Shown here piece by piece: positions 31,994 to 43,988 of a stretch of 64,000 nt of DNA (position 1 is the stretch's first letter; every line of letters begins with the position of its first letter). The stretch lies in assembly GCA_024364735.1 (NCBI GenBank), contig JAGFNQ010005396.1:46284-110283 (forward strand). Reading direction: 5' to 3'. Both the position numbers and the translations under genes were made by a program. The stretch is from Boesenbergia rotunda. Lineage: Eukaryota > Streptophyta > Magnoliopsida > Zingiberales > Zingiberaceae. The notes under the pieces were generated by a model. It searched no databases and was not told the DNA's origin. It saw only the letters and a program-made list of their open reading frames with translations.

Positions 31994-34362
31994 TGTTAGT
32001 AATATGAGAGAAGTGTCCTAAGGCAATCGCCTTATGATTGTAATCATTTACTTTAATAATGAATATTCACTATTTGAGTATACATGTTCATGTATTTGAT
32101 TGAGATCTTAAACTCATCTACTGAATGTCCGCAATACAATTCACAGCATGAGAGAATTTGTGATGAATTCACAACTAGTGATTATCTCTACATGTGCAAT
32201 TGTGAAGTATTGAAATTGTCCCTAGTCGATGAAATGATAAATACGGACACTATCAATTCTGTTGAGACTAGCATGGGTTATTCTCTAATCAGCTGATTCT
32301 CACTGGCTGGTGACATTGGGATGTCCGGAGATAAACATGGATGCTAGTTAAGGGAACTAGTTCATTGGAGTGACTAGCTGTAAAACTTCATATGGTAATC
32401 TACATATAGATATGTCAATGAAAGTTCTTACTACAGCTTAAGTGCGATGTTCCTTTGACTTGCGGTGTTCAAGTCATCTTGGTCATGGAGACTTATACTT
32501 TGACATCTTAAGCAAGCATCTCCAAGGAGGTGTGGACCCAGGATGGTTGGGTATAAGCCGAAGTGCCCGAAGATGTTTGAACAGCCTATAAAGGATTCAC
32601 CACTCCTTGCGAGGTGATGTATACCCAAGGCCTATCGTCGGATTATTACTCGAAGCCTCTGGCCAGAGCATCACATGATCAGAGTATGAATATCTCAGAT
32701 ACATGAGAGTAACTAGAATCCATTGGACGAGAAAGACATTACTTGGGCTAGGTGTGACGTGGTTAGCCTAGTGGGGACTGACACACATAGACCGTGTCCT
32801 GAACCAAGTGGGTATAAGATGGTGAAGGGAATGGGGCACGACTCATTATAGCTGCTGAAGGGTTTCAGAATTATTCCTGAGGTCAACCGTTGATCTTTCG
32901 ATTAATTGGGGGTCATGATGTACTACTAGGTGTCACTCATGATCGTTCTATAATTGGTTGATTATAGACGACCAACATAAATCGAAAGCCTATTTAGTTA
33001 CACGCACTACGAGTAATCCGAGGGATTTAAAACGAGTTGAAAATTTGATTTTCCAATCAAGAGAAATAAGTCGAATCTGAATTTATCAGAGGCGCATCGG
33101 AAGCTTAAAATGGTTAAGTCTTTTGAAGGCTTATTGGACGAATTAAAAGAGTTTAATTTGTAATGGGTTTGGCCGGCCACAATAAAGGAGGGAAACCAAT
33201 TTATTTGGTTTAAATTATAAAATAAATCAAGCGCGATTTGTTTTATAAAATTATGGATAAATAAATTTATATAAAGAAATTTATATAAATAAATTTATAT
33301 AAAGAGATTTATTTTCATGGAAATTAAAATAAACCTTGGATTGGTTTATTTTATAAAATCAATTATGAATTGATTTTTCCATGATAAGAAAAATTTATAT
33401 AATAAATTTATTCTTTTTATGGAAATTAAAATGAACCATGGATTGGTTTATTTTATAAAATCAATTATGAATTGATTTTCCATGATAAGAAAATTTATAT
33501 AATAAATTTATTCTTTTTTATGGAAATTAAAATGAACCATGGATTGGTTTATTTTATTTTATAAAATCAATTATGAATTGATTTTTCCATGATAAGAAAA
33601 ATTTATAATAAATTTTATTCCATAATAAAAGGGGAGACATGGTTGTTTTTATTATAAATAGAGTTATAATAAAAACTTGGTATAACGGAATAATTCATAG
33701 AAAATTTATAAAGATAAATTTCTTATGAAAAATTCCGTTAAGAGGAGACTTGGCGATAAAGAGGCTACTATATAAAGGTGCATAGGCAACGCTTGGAAAT
33801 CAATTCAAGTGATCAAGGATTCTTGCCTAGCCTCTCTTCCTCTCCTTCTCTCCCTCTCCCTCTAGGGTCGGCACCCTCTCCATCCCTCTAGGGCCGGCGC
33901 CACCTTCCCTTGCCGTGAGCCACCACCAAGATGAAGCGGGTTGCGACTCCTTCCTTCCTTCACGGAATCTTGATTCCGTTACTTGGTGGTTAGTTTCCAT
34001 CTCTCTCTCTTGATATTCTAGTTGTGCCTTTGGAGAATCTAGTAGTTCTTGTCGGCACGAAACTCGTGGCTTTGCGAAGTCATCCCGAAGAGAACTCGGC
34101 GTGGACGCGAATAGAGGCGAAGCTTCCAAGGGACGCTACGGTTGGATCTCGTCCCTTTCTACGACTTAGCGAGGTATTAAGTAAATTAGTTTACTTTCTG
34201 CAAAATTTTAATTTATGATCATGTCCACACATCATAAGGTCGCATGCTAGATACGTGGTTAAAAATAATTTAAGAAATTATTTATGCTAATTCTTCCGCT
34301 GCACGTAAATATTTTAAAATTTACAAACCCATATCCTTGTCAACATGCACCCGGTCCCAACA
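31994..34362 (+). mobile_element. Solo LTR of a copia element (Angela-like)
   Basis: From TGTTAGTAATATGAGAG to CACCCGGTCCCAACA, 2369 bases, flanked by the 5-base duplication CCTTT (31989-31993 and 34363-34367). No primer site, body or second LTR, so it is a solo LTR formed by recombination. + orientation fits the TATATAAAGG near 33770 and the tail AACCCATATCCTTGTCAACA. AT-rich imperfect repeats (TTTATATAATAAATTTATTC units) occupy 33240-33620. Assignment to Angela is by general resemblance of the ends and length. Frames at 33827-34218 are not convincing. Confidence 0.8.
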
Positions 34363-35240
34363 CCTTTTGCCAATCCCCGTGGTATTCTTGGATGAGGGGC
34401 TACTCAAGGGTAGAGACCTTTGTGTCACCCCTTCGCCAGGGAGCATGGTGGAGATGATGCCCAGGGTCTCGCTGAAGATTCTAGGGGAGGTGGAACTCCC
34501 GGCTTGTCTGCGGAGTTTGGAAAGGACCTTATGTGACCCTCCAGGGGGCATGGGGGGGATGACGCACCCTGCTGATTCCCAAACTCCCAGTCCGTTGGTG
34601 GTGGCATACCCCACGCACCATCGGCTTCTCATTTTCTCGGGAAGACGAGGGTATCTGTGGGGTATGTCGTTACCAAGGATGCCGCGGGTTTGAGAATATT
34701 TTCATCTGTTTTGCTGTCCACCCATAGTATTTTTTTTCGACCTGTACTCGGGTGGTGGTCAGGAGTTGCGCCATCTCATGCTCCGGAGAGAGATTGCGGT
34801 GGCTCACCCTCCCTCCCGCTGTTAATGCAATTCTTCTTTGCATCTTTACACACTTCGGGGAGAAGCCCCCTCCTCTTTTTTCTGCCTGTTTACGGCGAAG
34901 ATTGAGGATGTCTTGATGGGGGCGGGCTACACAGGTGTTACCTCTAGCATCAATCTTCATTTTGGACTGCCCAGAAGGAGTACCCGAGCCGCTCATGTGT
35001 TACTTCAGGCATTCATCCTCGTCCCAGACTGCTCGACCGGAGTACCCGAGCCTACTCATGTGTTACCTCAGGCATCAATCTTCATTCTGGACCTCAAAGA
35101 TATATCTTCTTATGTAATTAGATGATTGCTTTTGCATACTCGTCTTGTGTATATGACTACTTTATATTGATATTCAAATGTGCCATGGGTTATCCCAAAA
35201 GTGTATTGCTTTTTGCCTTGAAATCGATTAAGTTCACAGT
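34363..35240. other. E6 internal region without clear genes
   Basis: Several short frames on both strands but no recognisable domain. About 34920-35100 contains three imperfect ~64-base repeats with 'CTCATGTGTTACCTCAGGCATCAATCTTCAT' content, split as CTCATGTGTTAC and CAGGCATCAATCTTCAT. This is where RT and integrase would be expected. Confidence 0.5.
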
Positions 35241-35261
35241 TAGGTTTTAGTTACTCAGCCA

Positions 35262-36545
35262 GGGGTATAGATCTTCGATTAAGCCTGGGCATCCACTGTA
35301 CCACGGGGCCTTGGGGTTTCATATTACTCGAACGAGCACATATGTCCCGAACCAGACTTAAGTACCCCGATCTACTGCTGGACCGCAGGGCAGTAGCGTC
35401 TCTGGATCGCTTGGACGGGCGCGTAGGTCCCGAACCAAACCTAAGTACCCCGGGTGTCAACTAGACTGCAGGGCCTTAGGGTTTTGGATTGCTTGGACAG
35501 GCGCGTAGGTCCCGAACCAAGCCTAAGTACTCCGGGTGTCGGCTGGACCGCAAGGCCTTAGGATTTTGGATCGCTTGGACGGGCGCATAGGTCCCGAACC
35601 AAGCCTAAGTACTCCGGGTGTCGGTTGGACCGCAGGGCCTTAGGGTTTTGGATCGTTTGGACGGGCGCATAGGTCCGAACCAAGCCTAAGTACCTGGGGT
35701 GTCAGCTGAACCGCAAGGCCTTAGGGTTTTGGATTGCTTGGATGGGCGCATAGGTCCCGAACCAAGCCTATGTACCCCGGGCGTCAGCTAGACCGCAGAG
35801 CCTTAGGGTTTTGGATTGCTTGGACGAGCGCGTAGGTCCCGAACCAAGCCTAAGTACCGTGGGTGTCGGCTGGACCGCAGGGCCTTAGGGATTTGGATTG
35901 CTTGGACGGGCGCGTAAGTCCCGAACCAAGCCTAAGTACCCCGAGTGTCGGCTGGACCGCAGGGTCCTAGGGTTTTGAATCACTTGGACGAGCGCGTAGG
36001 TCCCGAACCAAGCCTAAGTACCTCGGGTGTCGGCTGGACCGCAGGGCCTTAGGGTTTTGGATTGCTTGGACAGGCACGTAGGTCCCGAACCAAGCCTAAG
36101 TACCCCGGGCGTCAACTGGACATCAGGGCCTTAGGGTTTTGAATTGCTTGGACGGGCACGTAGATCCCGAACCAAGCCTAAGTACCCCGGGTGTCGGCTG
36201 GACCGTAGGGCCTTAGGGTCTTCGATTGCTTGGACTGGGGTGTAGGTCCCGAACTAAGCCTAAGTACCCCGAGTGTCGGCTGGACCGCAGGGCCTTAGGG
36301 TTTTCAATCACTTGGACGGGCGTGTAGGTCCCAAACCAAGCCTAAGTACCCCGGGTGTCGGCTAGACCGCAGGGCCTTAGGGTTTTGGATTGCTTGGACG
36401 GGCGCGTAGGTCCCGAACCAAGCCTAAGTACCCTGGGTGTCGGCTAGACCGCAGGGCCTTAGGGTTTTGGATCGCTTAGACGAGCGCGTAGGTCCCGACC
36501 CAAGCCTAAGTACCACGGGTGTCAGCTGGACCACAGGGCATTAGG
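35262..36545. repeat. ~82-bp minisatellite, about 15-16 copies
   Basis: Unit landmarks: TAGGTCCCGAACCAAGCC, TAAGTACCCCGGGTGTCGG, CTGGACCGCAGGGCCTTAGG, GTTTTGGATTGCTTGGACGG. The 'GGTCCCGAACC' landmark recurs at roughly 35426, 35509, 35591, 35672, 35753, 35837, 35919, 36000, 36082, 36165, 36247, 36329, 36411 and 36492, a period of 81-84. GC-rich and well conserved. Confidence 0.95.
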
Positions 36546-36738
36546 GTTTTTGATGTACTCCGAAGCACACTTGTCATTTTGAAAAGGAGCATTCCATTTT
36601 ATTACTTGATTTGGCTGCAAGCGCACAAAGAGACATAGACAGTTGCTTTAATCTAAGTGCAAACCTTACTATGACAAGAAGGACTGGGGACCATAGCCGA
36701 GCCGAGATTTCCCGAGTTTCCTTCTTTTTATTCAACAG

Positions 36739-38690
36739 CTATTCTTCTAGACCTCGTAGGTTCTTCCTAGCTTCGGACCTGACTTCGCCACTGTAGTACC
36801 TCCGAGAAACTAGCTGATCCCCCCGTACTTCCACCACTCGATCGCCCACCGGGAACTTGATCTTCTGGTGGTATACAGGGACCACCGCCTGGAAAGTGCT
36901 GAGCGTCGGCCTACCTAGGATGGCATTATAAGAGGAGGGTGCGTCTACAATTAAGAGAGAAGTCCTCCGAATCCTTTCGAGCCTATCGCTGCCCGGCGAG
37001 AGTGATAGGGTAATCTCTCCCAATGGTTGTACGCGATATCCCGTGAAGCCAAACAAAGGGATTGAGACGGGTATCAGTTCCTCCTCGTCTATCTGCATCT
37101 ACTCCCAAGTTGCTCTTTACAAGATATTTACGGAACTCCCCGTGTCCACGAAGATGCGTTTTACATCATAGTTGGCGATGCGAGCCGCAATCACTATGGC
37201 GTCCACATGTGGAGCCTCCACTTCTTCGTTGTCGGATGGTCCGAACAAGATAGTTGGGCCCGCCACCTGGCTTCGGCTTGTCCCGATAGAGTAGTTCTCC
37301 AACCTCCGGGTGTACGACTTCCGGGCTCGGTTAGAATCGCCCCCGGTGGCTCCTCCGGAGATGACCCCTACGTGGCCCGAAGGGGGGCCCCGTATAGGAG
37401 CTTTGCCCTTTTGAGGATCTCGTTCGAAGGAAGAGGATCTTCGGGGCGAGGGCCCCGACTCCTGCCTCTGGATATCGATCAGGACCGCGGTCGAATTTCG
37501 TTTCCCCCTATAGGCCGTCGTCGAGGGGAAAGGCTTCGTCGTGGCGACCTTCTGTTATACCCTGCCTTGTTCCATTTTTTCCGCTGTTTGGCATCCACTT
37601 CCTCCGAAAACTTCTTCTTCAGGGCATGACATTCTTCTGTGGAATGAGTCGAACTGCCATGATAATTGCAGTACTTGGGCAATATCTCCGGCTGCTCGGT
37701 GTCTATTGTCTCCACCAACCGACGCCTGCTGGTCCAGTGATCCCTTCCGGGCGGCAGGTCTTTTCCCTTTGCTGGAGCAGGGGGTTCCTTCCTATCTGAT
37801 CGGGGGGTTGCGAGAGGAGGGGCTACGACAAGATCTTTGCGCCGGGCATACTGTACCTCCTCCACGTTGACATGCTTGATCGAGCGTCTTAGCAAATCAT
37901 CGAAACTGGCGGTGGGCTTCCTTGCCAAGGACCGAAAGAAGTCTCCTTCCGCTAGCCCTTGGGTGCAGGCGCTGACGAGTATTTCCGATGTTGCGCTAGG
38001 TATATCATGTGACACCCGGTTGAACCTCTGTATGTACTCCTTGAGCGGTTCCTTGGGCTTTTGTTTAAGAGCAAACATGTTGAGTACTGTCTTTTGGTAG
38101 CGCTGGCTACTCGCGAAATGGTGGAGGAATGGCATTTTGAACTCTGCAAAAGAGTTGATGGAACTCTGGGGCAGCCTCTGAAACCACCGTTGCGCTGCTC
38201 CTGACAAGGTGCTCAAAAACACCCGGCACTTCACTCCATCAGTATATTAGTGCAGAAGCGCCGCATTTTCGAACTTACAGACATAATCTTCAAGATCCAT
38301 CTTCCCATCATACTCAGGGATCCCCGACCCCCGAAACTACTTCGGCATGGGGTCCTCCACGATCTCCGATGAAAAAGGGGTGGATGGAGTCTTTTGGAAG
38401 ATCTTGGGCCCCTCCTTCCTTCCCGGTCCGTCATCATGCCTCTGAGCGCTGAAGGCCACTGAGTGGGCCTCTTCCCCCTCTCCCGGGGATTCTCTATGAG
38501 GGCATTGAGCTGCGCCGTCATGTCGCCCCACAGGGGTCACGGATCTTCTGGAGCGCGAGGTGGAGACTCTAGGGATCTCCTCCCTCACCTAACCCGCTAG
38601 CTGCGGGGCGGCTTGATCGATTTGGTATTGCTCCAAGGCTTCCATGACGGCGTTAGCCACCAGGCAGTCAAATTTCTCTCGCATGAGAAT
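36739..38690 (-). pseudogene. E6 gag-protease (Tat-type), broken
   Basis: Likely start near 38681 (MREKFDCLVANAVMEALEQY), with an early stop and a frame change near 38340. Gag core (38234-37479): LSGAAQRWFQRLPQSSINSF, FLHHFASSQRYQKT and KEPLKEYIQRFNRVS. A knuckle-like CNYHGSSTHSTEEC follows. Protease: IFVDTGSSVNIL at about 37117-37152, then VQPLGEITLSLSPGS and SSYNAILGRPTLSTFQAVV, complete to about 36850. The frame ends at 36739 with no RT following; the minisatellite starts ~190 bases on. Gag would assemble particles and protease cleave Gag. Stops and shifts at about 38588, 38340, 37479 and 37117 show decay. Confidence 0.88.
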
Positions 38691-38744
38691 GAGGGGTTGT
38701 TCCTCCGGTCCTGTTATCGGCGCTCCTTCAAGTGTTTTTTCGTT

Positions 38745-38764
38745 TCCCACAGACGACGCCAAAT
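38745..38764 (-). other. E6 primer-binding site
   Basis: The - strand reads TTTGGCGTCGTCTGTGGG just inside the 5' LTR. It matches, with one change, the TTTGGCGCCGTCTGTGGG segment common after Tat-type LTRs. The tRNA used is not assigned. Confidence 0.7.
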
Positions 38765-38765
38765 T

Positions 38766-39370
38766 TGTTCCGGAAGGAGTCGTCGGCGATGACCAGTCAC
38801 TGAGGATCAGCCCTCGTAGGGGGGACTAGGTTGATGAGGAACTCAAGGGATCCTGCAAGAGTAACAAAAGAGTTAGGGGACACGCCGGTAGGGGTCCGGC
38901 GGAGTCCACTATGACGCTCAAGTTAGGAGGGTGTCTGAATAATGATGAGAAGGAAAGAGCAAAAAATGTAAAGGTGATAGGTTGTAACCCCCTTACTGGA
39001 GGGGTTGAACTTCCTTTTATATTCGGGTCGACGGACTGGTCGTGGCTCCTTTATCGTCGCCACGCTTTCGATATTCAAGCCGCGCCCCCCACTTTTTGCG
39101 ATAACAGGGAGTATCTTTTGAAACAGTCCTCGTCCTTATCTTTTTCTCAGAGGCACTCGGAGTTTCCGAGGTCGGGCGCTGCAAAGACTCCGCCTCCCGA
39201 GACGAGCTCGGGGGGCTTTTGGTGTGGTATCTTCCGAAGTATTCTCGGGGCCTTACCGTCCCAAGCACACCCCCCGAACGAGGGGGGGGCCGAGGCCCGA
39301 GGGAAGAGACTAAGTCGTGTCCCTAGCTTCTTCATCCATCATGGTGAGCCCGGGCTATCCAACCCCATCA
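38766..39370 (-). repeat. E6 5' LTR
   Basis: On the + strand from TGTTCCGGAAGGAGTCG to CCAACCCCATCA; 605 bases. It pairs with 28139-28731 and is followed by the target duplication TTAGC. Confidence 0.92.
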
Positions 39371-39375
39371 TTAGC

Positions 39376-40990
39376 CTTTTTTAATTGTGGTACGATCTTG
39401 CACTTCAACATGATCTTTAGAGGGATGTTATCTTAGGCCTTTTTATTTGGAGACATGACTCAATGCCAGGATACGTGACTCTAAATCGAGTGATTAAAAC
39501 CGGCAAAAGAGTGTCAAAATTATTGAGAAAAGTTTTCAGGTCAGATTTTTTATATTTGATATATATTTCATATGATCTTATGTCAATTGATTAGATCGTA
39601 AGGTAGATATAAAGCCCCATTTGTCTCATTAGGAAGACCAGCAAAAATTCGAGCTTTGAAATGAAGGCTGAGATCACTTGTTTGAAATGAGGCTTTGTTG
39701 TGTGCATTTAGTGAAAAGGAGGAAGCAATTTCAAGATATAATTTTAGAAATGAAGTCCCTTTCGGAGAAGTTAGACACTACAAATTCTAAGATAAAGACA
39801 TGGAAGGAGAAGATGGTGGCCATGGTTTGTCATACTTTAGATAAACATTTACCTTCAACTTAAATGAGATATTGAAATTCTTTTGATTAGGTGTTAGTAA
39901 TCTATAAATGTTTTGGTGTGTAGTACTAAGTCTTATGTGTTGTTTGTTTTGCTACAAGTTTTGTATATAATCATGGGATGATATGATTATAGATAAATGA
40001 TTTATTGTAATAATAATATATTTTTTTGTAATTTGATTTATTATTTTGTAATTACTGTATGTTGAGAAATAACAACAGTTATAATATGCTATTTTTACAA
40101 TTAAAATACAACGATTTTCTAACAGTTATAAAATACTATTGTAAATCGATGTGTTGAGAAAGACAGGGATACTCAAAGACAACGGTTGTAATCCATTGTC
40201 TTTGTAATTGAAATACAATGGATTTTTAAATCATTATAAAAAATTATTGTAAATCATTGAGTTGAGAAAAAAATAGACACTCAAAGACAACAATTTAAAA
40301 TGTTGTCTTTTTTATTGAAACACAATAGTAAAAAACTATTGTTGTTTTTGTAAAAAATCGTTATCTTTTAACTTAAAAGATAATGACTCAAATTGATTTA
40401 TAGCAGTAAAAAATGATTGTATTTTATCTAAAAAGATAACGATTTTTTGATTTAAAAATCGTTGTCTTTGACCGTAGAGGATTTTCTTAACGGACTGATT
40501 AACATTGCTTTATTAGAAGATTTTACGGTAATTTTCTACCGTTATTAAAATTATTTTGTACTGTATTGTAGCCATCAATTATTCCGTGAAAACCCTTATG
40601 CACGTGTTCTCGGCATCTCATGGAGTTGGTATATGTCTTAATTTTTTTAGTAGCTTAGGATGATGTAGCCATTTTTTTTTATTTCTAATATTTAATGTTA
40701 GTCAATTAAACAGCTGGGAGAAAACAAAACAAACATTGACTAGTTTTTCCGTAGAAATTTAAACAATTTAAAAGTTAAGAGCAAATCCCCTTTTAATTTT
40801 TTTTTGATTTAGAAGGGATATTCAGATTTGTGCCCGATTAATTCGCTTGACTGATTAATCCTGTCCCACAATATTCAACAAGACTCCCTATCAATCAACG
40901 AGGATAAATTACAAGATGACCCTTTTAATAATATGCTACGAGGAAGCTACAGTTCAATCATTTACATTTACAATATTTGTAGAATCGTCA
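39376..40990. other. AT-rich region with CACTA-like subterminal repeats
   Basis: Continues the sequence interrupted by E6. A 61-codon frame at 39678-39863 (HLVKRRKQFQDI, EMKSLSEKLDTTNSKI) is coiled-coil-like; I do not recognise it. From about 40060 to 40480 there are many short copies, in both orientations, of ACAACGGTT/AACCATTGTC-like motifs (for example AAAGACAACGG, CCATTGTCTTTG, AAAATCGTTGTC). Such arrays are typical of the subterminal regions of plant CACTA transposons. No terminal CACTACAAGAA was found nearby. Confidence 0.4.
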
Positions 40991-41023
40991 TCCTAATAAT
41001 TTGTCTTTGAGATGGTATCATAT

Positions 41024-41029
<6 letters not shown>

Positions 41030-41099
<70 letters not shown>

Positions 41100-41102
41100 G
41101 GG
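41030..41102. repeat. (TA)n(GA)n microsatellite
   Basis: About 25 TA units followed by GAGAGAGAGAGAGAG and a G run. Confidence 0.95.
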
Positions 41103-41490
41103 GGAGGATATTTATCCTAATACAATTCTCTTTTGTATGAGAAAAATTAATCTTAAGATATATTAAAGTAATCACTTATCTAAATACTAACTACGTCAAC
41201 TTAGTCCCATTTACAATATTAAAAGACTGCGATCGTCAATAATCAATAAGGGTAATAATTAATAAGAGGAAACAAAGTCATTTCTTATTCTTAAACTAAG
41301 AGAGAAAAAGAATAACTAAGACTGCTTTTGGTATATTTATTTTCTATTTTTATTTTCTATAAAAAATATTGTATTTTGAAAAATGTATTTTATTTACATT
41401 TTCCAACTTTATTTTTCAGAAAAAGATATAACGTTTTTTGGAAAACTAAAAAAATGAAATAAAGTCATTTTCCAAAAAATGAGAAAATAC

Positions 41491-41763
41491 GGGGGTGTTT
41501 GGTTTGCTCCATTTTCTATTTTCATTTTCTAGAAAATCGTATTTTTTTATTTTCTAGAAAATGACTTTATTTCATTCTCTAGTTTTCCAGAAAACGCTAT
41601 ATCTTTTTCTGGAAAACAAGGCTGGAAAAGACAAACCAAACACGTTTTCCAGAAAACCTCATTTTCTACAAAAAAAAAAAATGAAACTGGAAAACAAGCA
41701 TACCAAACACCCCGACGATTTTCTAGAAAATAAAAATAGAAAATAGAGCAAACCAAACGCCCC
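41491..41763. mobile_element. Fold-back MITE with ~48-bp terminal inverted repeats
   Basis: The left end GGGGGTGTTTGGTTTGCTCC continues to TTTTCTAGAAAATCG; the right end is its near-perfect reverse complement, ending GGTTTG-complement CAAACCAAACGCCCC. Total 273 bases, non-coding, mostly TTTCCAGAAAA-type palindromes. GGGGGTGTTTGG ends are common in Tourist- and hAT-like MITEs. I found no clear target duplication (flanks ATAC and TTAA), so the superfamily is left open. A diverged inverted partial copy seems to lie at 41330-41490. Confidence 0.75.
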
Positions 41764-42212
41764 TTAATGTTTGTGACGTCGTGGAGTAAGTGAGTAACAA
41801 CCGACAAAGTATCTCCAATTTGTCTGTCCCAATAGGCGACTTATTCGGTTCACAGGGTCCCCCTCATGTTCCTTAATAACTACACTCCAACACCATTCTT
41901 TCACACCATTTACAATATTATGATCTACTTTTTTTTTCTTATTTGAATAGATACATTGTATAAAAAATATTTCATGAGGTAAAAACCTCAATCCACATAT
42001 CTTGAATATAGTACATCGAGATACCATACATTCCACTACATTGAGATTCCATACATTAGCTCAATCATTAGGCTAGACCCCACACATAGCATCCTAACAC
42101 CATACAAATACACCACAATAAATAGGCCGCATATCAACCTTACAACCCTGGAGGTCTATGGTTCGAATCTGGGGAAGGCAAAAACCCACTGCCAGGGGTG
42201 GAAAAAATAAAT
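41764..42212. other. Non-coding; possible SINE tail
   Basis: No gene seen. GGTTCGAATCTGGGG at about 42161-42175 matches a pol III B-box and is followed by a GGCAAAAACCC segment and AAAAAATAAAT, like a SINE 3' part, but no A-box was recognised. Confidence 0.3.
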
Positions 42213-42688
42213 TGTCACGCCCCGAGGAGCTGCCCGTCCGATACCGACCGGACTGTCACTCCCTCGACCGACGGACAATTCGGAAAACAAGCATCTACGA
42301 CCACCTCAATCGACTGTACCCCAACCTATAGGGCTGGAACAACCGTCCGAAATACACGAAAACAAAACAACAATAAAAGCAGCGTACCGGTATGACTTAC
42401 GATAAACGCAAAGCACAAGGCCTCCATGGCTCACAAAAGGTATAACTATACCACCGTATAAAAAGGCAAAACCAAACATGAATACAGCAGCGGAAAAGTA
42501 AAGTAAAAGAAATAGCAAACGGGTACCAACATGTACCACTAATAAAGTAAAAGAAACATCCCGGAATCATCTAGAAGAAATACGTGAACTGGGACAGGCT
42601 GCTGAGCACTCCAGACAATCATCCTGAAATAAAAACAGGGAGCTAACGAGGTGAGTCACAGTACTCAGCGGATATCTCATCAGATATA
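42213..42688 (-). repeat. E10: gypsy-type LTR fragment, cut by E9
   Basis: The + strand starts TGTCACGCCCCGAGGAGC, the reverse of a GGGGCGTGACA LTR end, like E8. No primer site precedes it. The sequence is interrupted at 42688 by the start of E9. The short frames here are chance. Confidence 0.45.
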
Positions 42689-43988
42689 TGATAAGCACCA
42701 TTTTATTGATTATTTGAGCTGCTAAAATCCATGTTTGATCTATGTTTTTATTGCTTAATTGTGATTTTACCCTAGGTTTTAGGATTCCCTATTATTTTGG
42801 ACTTAATTATAAAATTGCATATTTTTTGGATTAATTGGCCACTAATTTTCTGATATATTTTTGTAGGCAAGAAAGGATCCTGGACCTAGGGCATATTGGG
42901 CCAAACTTGAATCGGATATGAACCGGATCGGATTATCATGTTTTGGATTAATCCGGGCCGTCCGATTCAAGAACGGCTAGATCTGAGCCATCCGGGATGA
43001 TCTAAAGCCATCCGAGCTGGGGCTAGGGTTGATCAAGCACCCTGATCAAGATCTGAAGGTTTCACCACAATCAGAGCTCAATCAACCGTTGGATCCAGCT
43101 TGGAGGGCTCTAGAGCGTCCAATCACAGATAGAGTTGATCTGGACCATCCGTTGCATATCTGGAGGATCCGAGCTACCACAAGACAGATCCTGACCCCAG
43201 ATCATCATCATAAAAGTTTGGCTCAAATCAGACCAAGATCAGCCGTTGGATTGAAGCAAGTAAATCTGGACCGTCCATGCCTAATTACTTAAGGAAATTT
43301 TCCTGCGCAGCAAGCTTTGTCGCGTCTTCAGAGTTCTTCGCCGCAGTCACCTTCTTCATCGAGTTCTTCATCTCGCTTAGAGTTTTCTTCAATCGGTTGG
43401 CGCGACCACTCGATCTTCTTGCAGAACTCATGTGCTAGATCATTGGGGAGGCAATCGGACTTGTTTCCGGATCAAATCTGCCCAAGAACAGAGTTGTGAG
43501 AGGTTTCTACAGCTTTGTCCATTTAACACTCTTCAGATCGGCTGCGCTCTACCACCTTCCATCTAAGCTATCCAGAGGGGTTCCCTGAGTAGCTTGGATA
43601 GTCATCCATCCACCCACGCACGCAGACACAGCTGCAATGAAGAAATCGCAATGAAATTTCAGAAATGGGCAGTTTGAGCTGTATTCAATCGCTGATGAGT
43701 TTTTCCCCATGATTTGTTGAGCTTGCGGGTCCGAGGCTCTCCTTTGCTTGACAACCAAAGAGTATCTGAGCTCTGGAAGGAATCGAGGAGTAGATTTCTT
43801 TAGTTCAATTTCTGTTTTGGCTATAGTTTTCAGTTGGTTGAATTCTGTTCTGTTTTTACAGTTTTTACCAGCAACTTAGTTTGTAATTTCTGAGTTGTTT
43901 AGTTTAATTAGGATTCTAATCTTCAATGTTAGTAAGTTAGGAATTTGTTTAGTGATAGATTTAGTTAAATTTCAGTTGAATCAAAGCT
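42689..43988 (+). repeat. E9 left arm (5' LTR, at least this part)
   Basis: 1300 bases matching 46545-47847 with only about four substitutions and one 3-base indel seen by eye. The 87-codon frame at 43029-43292 is repeated identically in the other arm and has no recognisable domain. Copies of 'GGACCGTCC'/'AGCCGTTGGAT'-like phrases suggest internal duplication. Confidence 0.75.

Larger units (their letters stand above)
28139..39370 (-). mobile_element. E6: non-autonomous Tat-type Ty3/gypsy element, complete with TSD
   Basis: Bounded by LTRs at both ends and by perfect 5-base duplications TTAGC (28134-28138 and 39371-39375). On the - strand: 5' LTR, primer site, gag, protease, an ~82 bp tandem array, a region without genes that includes a solo copia LTR, an opposite-strand spliced gene, polypurine tract (- strand GAAGGGAGGGACT, near 28736-28748) and 3' LTR. 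Reverse transcriptase, RNase H and integrase are absent. The antisense extra gene is a recognised Tat-lineage trait. LTR copies differ at scattered sites. Confidence 0.88.

Noticed and set aside
33827..34693. Frames of 60-118 codons around the solo LTR end
   Set aside because: They cross the LTR/E6 junction at 34362 and have no recognisable domain.
42150..42180. tRNA gene suggested by GGTTCGAATC
   Set aside because: Only a B-box is present; no A-box, acceptor stem or cloverleaf could be formed.
43029..43292. 87-codon frame found identically at 46885-47148
   Set aside because: Identity is explained by the duplicated LTR arms; no domain, no codon evidence.
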